DNA of 64,000 bases from Arabiibacter massiliensis (GTDB lineage Bacteria > Actinomycetota > Coriobacteriia > Coriobacteriales > Eggerthellaceae). Positions 43,972 through 51,562 of this stretch are shown in pieces. Position 1 is the stretch's first letter, and each line of letters starts with the position of its first letter. The stretch lies in NCBI RefSeq assembly GCF_900169505.1, contig NZ_LT827021.1, forward strand, positions 2,573,400 to 2,637,399, read 5' to 3'. Below the pieces are notes generated by a model. The model worked only from the letters and a program-made list of their open reading frames with translations. It did not search any database and was not told the origin of the DNA. Made by a program: the position numbers and the translations under genes.

Positions 43972-44409
43972 TCAGTTGGTTTTGTATCTCAGGGTGAATT
44001 CGACCTGCCAGTCGGCGAATCCTTCGCCGAGGGCGATGCCGCACGGCAGGGTGTCCGGATGCGCGCCCCACGAGGCGCGGCCGGCGCCGAGGTCGAGGGC
44101 CGCCTGCTCGACGGCCTGGGCGATGCGCTCGAGCAGGGCGCGGGCGTCGAGGCTCGCCGGGCCGTCCGGGGCCGGCGCGCGCAGCATGAGGGCGAAGCGG
44201 TACCGCCTGACGCAGCTGCCGTCCAGGTAGCGGCGCTCGCGCGGGCCGCCGTCGAGCGTGCGCATCACGACGCAGGGCAGGTCGGCCGCGTTCGCGGGGG
44301 CGTGCTCGTAGGCGCAGCCCTTCGCCTCGGGGATGCCGGCGACGATCTGCGCGACCGCGTCGAACACGCGGGCGGCGACGTCGGCCTGTCCTGCGAGGGC
44401 GTCTGCCAT
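43972..44409 (-). CDS. tail terminator / completion-like protein
   Basis: This protein of about 145 aa (RVFDAVAQIVAGIPEAKGCAYEHAPANAADLPCVVMRTLDGG...RRYRFALMLRAPA; ending in WQVEFTLRYKTN) has the size, beta-rich pattern and position (before the major tail protein) of siphophage tail terminator or head-tail joining proteins. ATG 44409 is chosen over GTG 44418 because AGGAGG sits at the better distance. In the absence of a head its retention is consistent with capping the tail tube. Confidence 0.55.
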   Translation of the reverse strand: MADALAGQADVAARVFDAVAQIVAGIPEAKGCAYEHAPANAADLPCVVMRTLDGGPRERRYLDGSCVRRYRFALMLRAPAPDGPASLDARALLERIAQAVEQAALDLGAGRASWGAHPDTLPCGIALGEGFADWQVEFTLRYKTN

Positions 44410-44410
44410 G

Positions 44411-45094
44411 TCACTCACCTCCTTTCTTCTTAGTCGAGGGATGTCCGGGTGCCGCGCGGCCGGCGTCCGAAGGGGCCGGCGTTTCGCAGCAAGAACAGGA
44501 TGCCGAAGGTGTCACCGCGTTCCGTCCGGCGCCTTTCCGGGGGTTCGCGCCCGTCTTCTCGCGCATGCGGCGCAGGCGCGTCTTGACCGCGTCGTAGCGC
44601 AGCTTCAGCACCTGGTGCTCCCATTCCTCCATGGCCGCGAGGTATGCGGCTTCCTCATCGGTGCGGCCTGCGGCGGAGGGGGAGACGAGGCGCATGCGGG
44701 GCGCGGGCGGCAGGCGCTTGGAGCCGCGCTCGGCCTCGGTGTCCTCGTAAGTTCGCCGATCCTGCGGCGCCATGGCGGCGAGGGCTTCCGCGCAGGCCTC
44801 CTCGCGGCCGACGATGCGGTCGCGCAGCGAGCAGACGCGGCACCACCCGGTGCGCGCGCTCACGCTCGTGCGCCACGTGGCGCAGCGGTCGCACCAGGCG
44901 AGCTCGCGGACGGGCGGGGCGAGGGTCGTTCCCAACGCGCGCGCCGTGCGCTCGACGGAGTCCTCGGTGCGGGCGAGCGCCGCGGCCACCGAGGCGGCGG
45001 AGAGCTTCCCTGCCGCGTTCTCGAGGAAGCGGAGGTCGGCTTCGCCCCAGGGGCGGTCGTCGTGGTGATGGGCGCGGGATGTGGGATGTGCCAT
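44411..45094 (-). CDS. HTH and zinc-ribbon protein heading the tail operon (candidate late activator)
   Basis: This 227-aa protein has a Myb/GcrA-like helical HTH at the start (WGEADLRFLENAAGKLSAASVAAALARTEDSVERTARALG) and then a four-cysteine zinc-ribbon-like motif (CDRCATWRTSVSARTGWCRVC). It continues as a charged helical tail and ends with CSCCET. It is the first gene after the operator region 45146-45233 and is followed directly by the tail genes. AAAGGATCC precedes ATG 45094. It could activate the tail operon, in the place where phages carry late regulators or small terminase-like proteins. Identity is inference. Confidence 0.55.
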   Translation of the reverse strand: MAHPTSRAHHHDDRPWGEADLRFLENAAGKLSAASVAAALARTEDSVERTARALGTTLAPPVRELAWCDRCATWRTSVSARTGWCRVCSLRDRIVGREEACAEALAAMAPQDRRTYEDTEAERGSKRLPPAPRMRLVSPSAAGRTDEEAAYLAAMEEWEHQVLKLRYDAVKTRLRRMREKTGANPRKGAGRNAVTPSASCSCCETPAPSDAGRAAPGHPSTKKKGGE

Positions 45095-45145
45095 GGTCGG
45101 ATCCTTTCGTGCTTCGAATGCCGTTCTGCGCATGCAGGGAGAAGG

Positions 45146-45233
45146 TATAGGTTAAACTACAACTATTGCTCTCCTCGGCGAGAACTATAATTAAATTTAT
45201 AGTAGATGTAAAGATAAATTATAGTAAACTATA
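45146..45233. promoter_or_regulatory. A/T-rich operator region between repressor and tail operon
   Basis: Between the divergent starts at 45094 and 45260 the sequence turns strongly A/T-rich and carries related palindromes: TATAGGTTAAACTA (45146-45159, imperfect), CTATAATTAAATTTATAG (45185-45202; half-sites CTATAA/TTATAG) and TATAGTAAACTATA (45220-45233, perfect). Their shared half-site CTATA/TATAG fits repeated binding by the HTH domain of the repressor encoded from 45260. Confidence 0.7.
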
Positions 45234-45259
45234 GCCATCGACGAACGGAAGGAACCGCC

Positions 45260-45907
45260 ATGGGCGTGAGCGACGGCATCAGGCAGCTTCGACAGGAGCA
45301 CGGTTTGACGCAGGAGGAATTCGGCAAGGTGGCCGGGGTCTCCGCCATGGCGGTGTCGCAGTGGGAGAACGGCCGCTCCGTGCCGCGCATGGGCGTGGTG
45401 CAGCGCATCGCCGAGCATTTCGGCGTCAGCAAGGGCGTCGTGCTCGGCGAGGAGCCGCCGCGCGCCGTGGCGGGGGAGGTGCGCTACGCGGTCACGTCGC
45501 TCACCGCGCCCGTGTACGGGAACATCTCCGCAGGCGACGCGCTCGAGATGCTCCCGGTCTACGACGAGGCGTACGTGATCCCGCCCATCGCCGAAAGCCA
45601 CCCCGACGGGTTCTTCCTCAAGGCCTCGGGCGACTCGATGGACAAGATCATGCCCGACGGCTCGCTCGTCTACTTCGACCGGAGCGCCGAGGTGCGCAGC
45701 GGCGACATCGTGGCCGTCACCGTGAACGGCGACGACGCCACCATGAAGCGCATCTTCTTCGCCGGCGACACCATCGTGCTGCACCCCGAGAGCACCAACC
45801 CCGCGCATCGCGACCGCTCCATCGATGCCGCCGACCCCGACGCCCCCCAGGTGCGCATCCTCGGCAAAGCCGTCTGGCACTACCTGGTCAACGACGAGAG
45901 GCTGTAA
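45260..45907 (+). CDS. S24-type self-cleaving phage repressor (CI/LexA-like)
   Basis: This 215-aa protein has an N-terminal HTH_3 domain (GIRQLRQEHGLTQEEFGKVAGVSAMAVSQWENG) and a C-terminal S24 peptidase domain. The candidate cleavage site is Ala91-Gly92 (GNISAGDALE), the nucleophile Ser126 (ASGDSMDKIMPDGS) and the general base Lys163 (ATMKRIFF). RecA-stimulated self-cleavage after DNA damage would free the divergent tail operon. CGAACGGAAGGA precedes ATG 45260. It is the only phage regulator of lysogeny type in the locus. Confidence 0.88.
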   Translation: MGVSDGIRQLRQEHGLTQEEFGKVAGVSAMAVSQWENGRSVPRMGVVQRIAEHFGVSKGVVLGEEPPRAVAGEVRYAVTSLTAPVYGNISAGDALEMLPVYDEAYVIPPIAESHPDGFFLKASGDSMDKIMPDGSLVYFDRSAEVRSGDIVAVTVNGDDATMKRIFFAGDTIVLHPESTNPAHRDRSIDAADPDAPQVRILGKAVWHYLVNDERL

Positions 45908-45968
45908 GCGGATCTCGTGATTCCGATGCCGCTACCTCTTCGGGTAGCTGAAGGCCCCCCGTGCGACG

Positions 45969-46157
45969 GAATTCCCGATTTCTGAGCAAAAATTGCGATA
46001 AAGTACCAACCTGCCCTCCGTGCGGGAGCCGGTCTCGGCGTTTTCGCAGGTCAACGACGAGGCTGTTTTTCGATAGCTGGCGCGCAGGCGTCGAAGCCCG
46101 TCCCAGACGGCCGTCGGAGATCCTTTATCGCAATTTTTGCACAGAAATCGGGAATTC
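45969..46157. repeat. inverted-repeat element, 35-bp arms
   Basis: The left arm 45969-46003 (starting GAATTCCCGATTTCTGAGC) and right arm 46123-46157 (ending GAAATCGGGAATTC) match as reverse complements with a single mismatch in 35 bp. They enclose a 119-bp GC-rich core. It looks like a miniature transposon or retained hairpin element; no target duplication was verified. Confidence 0.8.
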
Positions 46158-46203
46158 CCATGCAAGCAGCGAGCGGTTGCGTGGGTCGGAGGGCTGCCTT
46201 GCA

Positions 46204-46337
46204 ACTTTTCTCTTCCAAAGAACGAATCTCGGGGAGGAGGCGGGGTGTTTTGGACGCTCTTGCATGACGTCACGAGAGAAGCCCCAGTTCGAAATGGTAC
46301 TTCGGGGGCATCGATTCGTTCTTTGGAAGAGAAAAGT
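46204..46337. repeat. inverted-repeat element, 24-bp arms
   Basis: ACTTTTCTCTTCCAAAGAAC at the start of the left arm (46204-46227) is repeated in exact reverse complement at 46314-46337 (24 bp), with 86 bases between. It lies 46 bases after the preceding inverted-repeat element and has a similar overall layout but unrelated sequence. Confidence 0.8.
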
Positions 46338-46460
46338 CGCAGAGAGGACCTGATTTCTCATTTCGATAAGAAGCAGCTGCCGGTCCTACATCCCGGGAAG
46401 CACCATCCGGCGCTCGGCGGCTAGGTCGTTCACGGTCTCGACCTGCTTGGCGGTCTGGCG

Positions 46461-47672
46461 CTACACGGCCTCTATGAACCGTCCGTCCAGATGCGGGTTC
46501 GCGCCCAGCACGTCGGCGATGTCGTCGAGGAAGCCGTCGAGGCGCGAGGGGTCGTACCATGAGAGGTCGTCCACAAGCGCGAGCTGCTGCGAGGGGTAGG
46601 GCCTGAACGGGTGGGATTCCCGCAGGTAGCGGCCATGTTCCAGCTCGGCCGTGGTCGCGCTGCTGTAGAACCCGCAGCCGTGGTCGAAGAGGGGGGCCAC
46701 CCGGTAGCCGTCGAGGGATTCGACGTCGCGCAGCAGGCCGAAGTTGTATGTGTGCCGGTCGAAGTTGGCCATGAGGTGGTCGGCGACGATCATCTTGCTC
46801 ACCGCCCGGCCGATTTCCGACACGCCGAGCTCGCGCGCCGCGTCGAGGTATCCGCGATGGGGGTCACGCTCCTCGGTGACTCCGAACGCGGTGAGGACGT
46901 CGGCGGCGGGGATGAGCTCCGTTCCCTCCGTGACGAACGTGGGGCACGACGAGTACGCCCGACCGCCGCGCTCGACGATCTCGTACGAGACATATTCGCC
47001 CTCGTCAAGCAGCCTCGAGAGCAGCTTCGTGGCCAGCAGCTCGACGTACGGCTCGCGGTTCTCGTTGCCGGTGCCGCCTTTCATCAGGCAGTCCGTCCCA
47101 TCCCTCCGCATCCAGGCTTTCGCCAGCATGCCGGGCGTCGCCGTGTCGGGGGAGCGGGCGAAGCGGGCATCTGCGGAAGCTCCCGCGGGAAACGCCGTCC
47201 CGTCGAGGAGGGATTCGCCGAGCGCCTCCTCGTAGCCGTTCTCGAAGTAGTTGATGTCGTACCAATCGACTTCGATGCCCCGGGGCTTGAGCCAGTACTG
47301 GTCCGACAGGTTGAGCCCCCAGGATCCCAGCATGAGGTCGGAGCCGTGTCGGGCCGCGAGCTCGCGCAGCAGGGGGGCGAGGCGCGGGCGCAGGTCGGGG
47401 ATGGAGCGCGCGGCGAGCCACGCGGCGAGGTCGTAGCGGTTGGGGCCGAGCTCGCGCAGGCCGATGCCGAGCGGCTTCCAGGCGATCCCCTCGCGGGGCA
47501 CGATGTCGGCCGTCTCGCGCGTGCGCCGGTTGTACACGAAGTCGAGCACGGCGTGGTTGCGGTTCATCAGCGTGAGCTCCACCAGGTTGCGCGGATCCTT
47601 CTCGCCCATCTTCGGCCGTCCCGTCGCTCGCGGCGCCGCAGCCCGCTCGCGCACCGACCGCTCGTCGATCAT
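46461..47672 (-). CDS. HipA-like kinase-fold protein, with an in-frame stop before the likely C-terminus
   Basis: This protein of about 403 aa has the C-terminal kinase landmarks of HipA relatives: KMIVADHLMANFDRHTYNFGLLRD (catalytic Asp/Asn) and VAPLFDHGCGF (metal-binding Asp), plus a LMKGGTGNENREPYVELLATKLL nucleotide/adaptor region. The N-terminus (LVELTLMNRNHAVLDFVYN) matches a HipA-like group of Firmicutes/Actinobacteria. The reading frame ends in TAG at 46461-46463, but the same frame continues open for 24 sensible codons (to 46386). Start: ATG 47672 or 47609; neither has a strong Shine-Dalgarno. Confidence 0.75.
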   Translation of the reverse strand: MIDERSVRERAAAPRATGRPKMGEKDPRNLVELTLMNRNHAVLDFVYNRRTRETADIVPREGIAWKPLGIGLRELGPNRYDLAAWLAARSIPDLRPRLAPLLRELAARHGSDLMLGSWGLNLSDQYWLKPRGIEVDWYDINYFENGYEEALGESLLDGTAFPAGASADARFARSPDTATPGMLAKAWMRRDGTDCLMKGGTGNENREPYVELLATKLLSRLLDEGEYVSYEIVERGGRAYSSCPTFVTEGTELIPAADVLTAFGVTEERDPHRGYLDAARELGVSEIGRAVSKMIVADHLMANFDRHTYNFGLLRDVESLDGYRVAPLFDHGCGFYSSATTAELEHGRYLRESHPFRPYPSQQLALVDDLSWYDPSRLDGFLDDIADVLGANPHLDGRFIEAV

Positions 47673-47688
47673 CCAGGCGCGGTCGAAT

Positions 47689-47743
47689 GAATGCGGAATA
47701 CTTTTGAAAATAGCACGCCGCAAAAACTATTCCGAATGCGGAA
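47689..47743. promoter_or_regulatory. direct repeats GAATGCGGAA upstream of the HipA-like gene
   Basis: GAATGCGGAA occurs at 47689-47698 and 47734-47743, 45 bases apart, with an intervening A/T-rich stretch (ACTTTTGAAAATAG). CGGAATA and TATTCCG also form an inverted pair across it. A likely promoter/operator for the HipA-like gene on the minus strand, possibly bound by an XRE-type partner not found next to it. Confidence 0.5.
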
Positions 47744-47773
47744 CGATTATCGCGCCCGCACTTCCCGGGCTTT

Positions 47774-48508
47774 CTAATCTTTCGGCGAGCTGTTCAGGCG
47801 GTACCCGAATCCCCAGATAGTTTCGATATGGGTGGGCATCGAGGGATCCTCTTCTATCTTAGATCGGATGTGGCGTATGTGGGCGGGTATGCTGATCGTG
47901 TCTCCCAGGTAGTTTTCTCCCCACACCTGCTCGATGAGATCCTCTTTCGTCAGCACGATATCCGGGTTGCTTGCGAACACGGCGAGAAGCTTGAACTCGG
48001 TGGGGGTGAGGGAGATGGGCGAACCATGCAAGGAAGCCTGGCATCGCAGCAGGTCTACCACCAGATCCCCGACTTTCAGGGCGGATCGGCCCTCTTCGAC
48101 ATGCGAGCTGTCGGCGGCGTCGCCTTTTGTCTGATCCGCCCTGCGAAGCAGCGCTCCCACTCTCAGCAGCAGCTCCTCTTCGTTGAACGGCTTGGTCATG
48201 TAATCGTCTGCTCCCAGCCGATAACCGATCCTCTTGTCGACCATGTCCGCTTTGGCTGAAAGGAAGAGGACGGGAACATGTGCATTGACCGAGCGCACTC
48301 GCTCGCATACGTCGAATCCGTCCAATCCTGGCATCATAATGTCGAGGATGATCAGATCGGGGTCGACGGAGCTGGATAAGCTGAGGGCCTCCCTGCCATC
48401 CTTTGCTTCGATGCAAAGATAATCGTTCCTTTCAAGGATGGTTTTCAGTATAGTCCTGATGTTCTCTTGGTCGTCGGCTATCAAGATCGTATGCACTCTG
48501 CACCTCAT
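47774..48508 (-). CDS. OmpR-family response regulator
   Basis: This 244-aa protein has a receiver domain with acidic pair DD (12-13), phospho-acceptor Asp56 (DLIILDIMMPGLDGFD), SAKAD and the Lys of MTKPFNEEELLLRV. The C-terminal winged helix has SLTPTEFKLLAVFASNPDIVLTKEDLIEQVWGENY...HIRHIRSKIEEDPSMPTHIETIWGFGYRL, an intact OmpR/PhoB domain. ATG 48508 overlaps the TGA of the kinase gene, so the two are co-translated. It is the last gene of the minus-strand run that also includes the kinase and the NrfA-like gene upstream. Confidence 0.95.
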   Translation of the reverse strand: MRCRVHTILIADDQENIRTILKTILERNDYLCIEAKDGREALSLSSSVDPDLIILDIMMPGLDGFDVCERVRSVNAHVPVLFLSAKADMVDKRIGYRLGADDYMTKPFNEEELLLRVGALLRRADQTKGDAADSSHVEEGRSALKVGDLVVDLLRCQASLHGSPISLTPTEFKLLAVFASNPDIVLTKEDLIEQVWGENYLGDTISIPAHIRHIRSKIEEDPSMPTHIETIWGFGYRLNSSPKD

Positions 48509-49938
48509 GCTTTCACGGGGAAGGTGACGGTGAACACGCTTCCCACTCCCAACGCGCTTTTTACTGAAACCGATCCGCCGAGCATTTCGGCAAGGTTCTT
48601 CACCAAAGCCAAGCCAAGGCCGCTTCCCGTGCGAGAGTCGGCAGGTTGGGATGATTGCGAGAATCGCTCGAATATCCGCTCGAAATCCTCTTCGGGAATG
48701 CCTCTGCCCGTATCGCTTACTTCGAGGATGCACAACCCATCATGCGCGTCGTAGCGGACGCCGACGTCGACCCGTCCTCCCTCCTCGGTGAATTTCAAGG
48801 CGTTGGCAATCAGGTTCACCAGTATTTTCCGCACCGCCTCCCAATCGCTCACCACGATCGGCGTGTCCTCGGGAACCGAAGTTGACAGCGTGATGCCTTT
48901 CTTTTGGGCCAAATGCTTCGTCGAGGCAAGGGCGGCGTTGACCACGTCGGCCAGATCGCCCTCCTCATGGCAGAGCTCATAGCGCCCCGCCTCCAGGCGC
49001 GCAAGATCGATGGTGTTGTTGATCATTCCCAACAGCACCTGGCTGTTCTCCTTGATCTCATGAACGGCGACGGTGCTTATGTCGTCGCTTCCGGCTTTTT
49101 CGTCGCTGCCCAGATCCTTTTCCCACATATCCGCGAAGGCGACGATGGATGAAAGGGGAGTTCTCAATTCGTGGCTCATCATAGTGAGAAAGTTCGACTT
49201 CTCCTCGCTTTCCCTTTGATGCCTCTCTGCCTTCTCTTCGAGCGGCCTCGTGATCCATGAGTTGACTCCATGGCGCACCAAAAGGCCGAGGAACACCATG
49301 AGGAGTGCGAAGAAGAGGCCTGTCTGGACAAGTCGTGCAGATCGTTCCTGCTCGTACGTGTCCAGGGGGATGGAGATGCTCACCGCCCCGGCGACATCGC
49401 CCAGCTTCATGCCTTCTTTTTTGAACCCAGTTACGTCCTTCTCGCCTCGAGGCTCGCCATGGCACTCGAGGCATCCTGTCGTTATCTCGAGCTCGTACAC
49501 ATAGCGGAAAGCCCCCTCGCTCCCCTCCGGCGAAAACGCGTAGTACTCCGAGTCGCCTCCTCCGACGAACTGGTCGAGCGCCCTTGACTCGAAATCATCG
49601 GGATGGTCGGTGCCTGAGCGCGGATCGTATCTCACGTAGCGCACCCCGTAGGAGTTCGACTGCATCGTGAATCGCTGGGCAATACTCTTTCCGGCAACGG
49701 AGCAGTAGACCCCCTTGAAGTCGTACGAACCATCGGAATTGTAGTTGATGAGATCTTGGGAGTCGTCCACGTAGTTCCAGGACGCCTGCATGGCCATGCG
49801 CAGCGACCGCGCCACTTCAAGCACTTGGTTCTCGTAAATATGCTGATAGGAAAGGAAGCTGCCGACGACGTAGGCGATTGCCACGAGAACGATCGAGATC
49901 GACAGCAGGAACCCAAGGCGCGCCGAAGCCTTCTTCAC
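48505..49938 (-). CDS. sensor histidine kinase with a heme-binding (DUF3365-type) extracytoplasmic domain
   Basis: This 477-aa protein has a first membrane span at residues 9-29, an extracytoplasmic domain of about 170 residues containing CLECH (156-160), a second span at 205-221, then HisKA (LTMMSHELRTPLSSIVAF; His256) and HATPase (NLIANALKFTEEGG; LEVSDTGRGIPEEDFERIF; SGLGLALVKNLAEMLGG). A single CxxCH on the outer face of a kinase is the mark of Tll0287/DUF3365-like heme sensors of redox state or NO/O2. It is GTG-initiated at 49938. It lies between the response regulator and the NrfA-like cytochrome. Confidence 0.9.
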   Translation of the reverse strand: MKKASARLGFLLSISIVLVAIAYVVGSFLSYQHIYENQVLEVARSLRMAMQASWNYVDDSQDLINYNSDGSYDFKGVYCSVAGKSIAQRFTMQSNSYGVRYVRYDPRSGTDHPDDFESRALDQFVGGGDSEYYAFSPEGSEGAFRYVYELEITTGCLECHGEPRGEKDVTGFKKEGMKLGDVAGAVSISIPLDTYEQERSARLVQTGLFFALLMVFLGLLVRHGVNSWITRPLEEKAERHQRESEEKSNFLTMMSHELRTPLSSIVAFADMWEKDLGSDEKAGSDDISTVAVHEIKENSQVLLGMINNTIDLARLEAGRYELCHEEGDLADVVNAALASTKHLAQKKGITLSTSVPEDTPIVVSDWEAVRKILVNLIANALKFTEEGGRVDVGVRYDAHDGLCILEVSDTGRGIPEEDFERIFERFSQSSQPADSRTGSGLGLALVKNLAEMLGGSVSVKSALGVGSVFTVTFPVKA

Positions 49939-49980
49939 GGTCGTTTCCCCCTTCTTCGATCCCCGTGAGCAAGCATGATG

Positions 49981-50011
49981 AAAGGCCGGCGAACTCCGTC
50001 CACCGGCCTTT
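49981..50011 (-). terminator. terminator of the NrfA-like gene
   Basis: AAAGGCCGG (49981-49989) and CCGGCCTTT (50003-50011) form a 9-bp stem with a 13-base loop. Read on the minus strand it ends in TTT after the NrfA-like stop codon at 50044. Confidence 0.7.
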
Positions 50012-50043
50012 CGAGCAGCGAGGGAGCCCTCCCTCGTTACCTC

Positions 50044-51303
50044 CTAAGCAAGAAGGTCGATAGACTCTTGCGCCATGTTCCGAGCTCGTTCGACGTAGTT
50101 TATCATGCCTTCGGGATTGTGGGCGATCTTGACGCCGTCCCTGCCGTGCACATACGAAGCCGCGTAGCTCACATAATAGGTGGCGAGATTGTATTTGTCG
50201 CGCGCCTGGTCAAGCGTCGCCTCATCGACCGACCCATCTTCGATGACCGTCAGGAGGGTCTCTTTCAGCTGCGCCAGCATGGCATCGACTTCCGCCTTCT
50301 TGTCGGCGAAGTTGCTCTGCGCGGCATGCACGTACTCCACCATCTCGTCGGTAGACTCGATGCCCTGCGCCTCATGGCAGGTTAGGCAATACTCGAGGGC
50401 CGTCACGTTCTCGAGGACCGAACCGGAGGCGTTGTGGGAAGTATATTCCTCCTTGTTCCCGTTCTCCTGGGTGGGCATGTGGCAGCTCGCGCAGGTCATC
50501 CCCAGGTTTTGATGCACGCTTCCGGCGAAGTTCTCGATGTCGTAGGTGGTCGTGTTGACGAGGACCAGGCCGTTCTCGTCGAACTGAACGCGCGTCGATC
50601 CATCCTCGGCATACTCCTTGTACAGGGCGTCGGCGTCGTAGCCGTACTGGTAGGGATGGTAATCCTGGATCGTGAGCCCGCGCTCGTCGCCTGCGGCGAA
50701 CTTCACGATGTTGCCCCAACTGTTGTGGCATTGGGCGCACACTAGGGTTTCAGGCGCCTGGTTGTCGAACGCCCCCTCCGAAAGCTCGTCCCACGTCGAA
50801 ATGCCCGGCCTCAGGGTCAAATCGTCGATGCTCTCGTGGCAAGTCTCGCAATCCCAGGCCGATTCCATCACCTCGTCCAGGTTGATCTCTCCCAAGCCCA
50901 GCTCGAAGGTCTGCTCGCCGTACTTCTCGTAGATGTCGTTGTAGGCGCTCGACTTGCATGCTATGCACGACAGCTTCATGTAGCCGGGTTGGTCGACTTC
51001 GATGGTCTCGAACATGTCTTCCATGTTCTGCCGCAGCATCGAATGCGTGTGGTTGTATTGGCCGTCCGTCTTGTATCCGCCGCCTCCGTCACGCCATTTG
51101 TCGGTGAGGAACGATGCGTACTGGTCGGGATATGCGGCGACCCAGTCTTGATACGTCGCGTCTGCTTTGCCCCCTTGCTCGGATTCGTTCAGGCTGCTCG
51201 GGGCGCAGCTGGCGGTTGCAAGAGTCATCGCCGACAGCGCCGCCACCACGGTAACCGCGATGCCGAGTTTGATCGGTCGCTTCTTGTTAGTGCAGTGCTT
51301 CAT
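50044..51303 (-). CDS. NrfA-like pentaheme cytochrome c, second copy
   Basis: This 419-aa protein has a signal peptide (IAVTVVAALSAMTLATASC) and five heme motifs: CIACK, CETCH, CAQCH, CASCH and CLTCH, so the first again has the NrfA-type Lys ligand. The tail ends in a long helical region (EEATLDQARDKYNLATYYVSYAASYVHGRDGVKIAHNPEGMINYVERA). It is closer to the copy at 62565 than to that at 20773 (shared AQGIES, VHAAQ and EYCLTCH). ATG 51303 has AGGGGG upstream. No NrfH gene is adjacent; the gene lies upstream of the heme-sensor kinase and regulator that may control it. Confidence 0.82.
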   Translation of the reverse strand: MKHCTNKKRPIKLGIAVTVVAALSAMTLATASCAPSSLNESEQGGKADATYQDWVAAYPDQYASFLTDKWRDGGGGYKTDGQYNHTHSMLRQNMEDMFETIEVDQPGYMKLSCIACKSSAYNDIYEKYGEQTFELGLGEINLDEVMESAWDCETCHESIDDLTLRPGISTWDELSEGAFDNQAPETLVCAQCHNSWGNIVKFAAGDERGLTIQDYHPYQYGYDADALYKEYAEDGSTRVQFDENGLVLVNTTTYDIENFAGSVHQNLGMTCASCHMPTQENGNKEEYTSHNASGSVLENVTALEYCLTCHEAQGIESTDEMVEYVHAAQSNFADKKAEVDAMLAQLKETLLTVIEDGSVDEATLDQARDKYNLATYYVSYAASYVHGRDGVKIAHNPEGMINYVERARNMAQESIDLLA

Positions 51304-51562
51304 GAAATCCCCCTCTCTTCCTTGCTTTTTCATACGCTCCCGGTGCTGGACCCATTGTATCGACGAACTGTGGTTTGGCGTTTGAGAGGCGATTGCGAAC
51401 CTATTGCTGTTCCGCAATCTGGTACCTGGCGCATAGGAAAAGGAAGTTCTTTCCATCTCGGTTCCCGGCAACTTTTTCTTCCATTTCCGAAAATCGATGC
51501 AACACTCGCGCCGTTCGCGTACTCTTATAGCAAAGACGTCTTGGAGAGGGGCACGGCTGATC

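Larger units (their letters stand above)
30990..45907. mobile_element. headless siphophage-type tail locus (candidate tailocin or degenerate prophage)
   Basis: Reading on the minus strand from 45094 to 30990, the genes are: HTH/zinc protein, tail terminator-like, major tail, two tail-assembly chaperone-like proteins, tape measure, FN3 tail protein, hub, two tip proteins, XhlA-like, holin, endolysin. A self-cleaving repressor (45260-45907) is divergent. No terminase, portal, capsid, protease or integrase gene is present, and all tail ORFs are open. A three-gene plus-strand cassette (39865-42317) interrupts the operon. This is the composition expected of a phage-tail bacteriocin; a decayed prophage is the alternative. 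Confidence 0.7.
45908..46385. other. intergenic stretch with two inverted-repeat elements
   Basis: About 480 bases without a gene I can support between the repressor and the HipA-like kinase. It is almost entirely occupied by the two inverted-repeat elements listed next (45969-46157 and 46204-46337). I found no copy of the tRNA-Gln 3' end that would mark an attachment site. Confidence 0.6.

Noticed and set aside
44411..45094. Small terminase subunit
   Set aside because: It has an HTH, but also a zinc ribbon and no large terminase follows; a regulator is the more economical reading.
30978..47770. Complete integrated prophage
   Set aside because: No integrase, terminase, portal, capsid or replication genes and no repeated attachment sequence; only tail, lysis and repressor functions are present.
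49939..50043. Separate promoter for the heme-sensor kinase
   Set aside because: Only 42 bases lie between the terminator hairpin and the kinase start; no convincing -35/-10 pair was seen, so read-through is possible.
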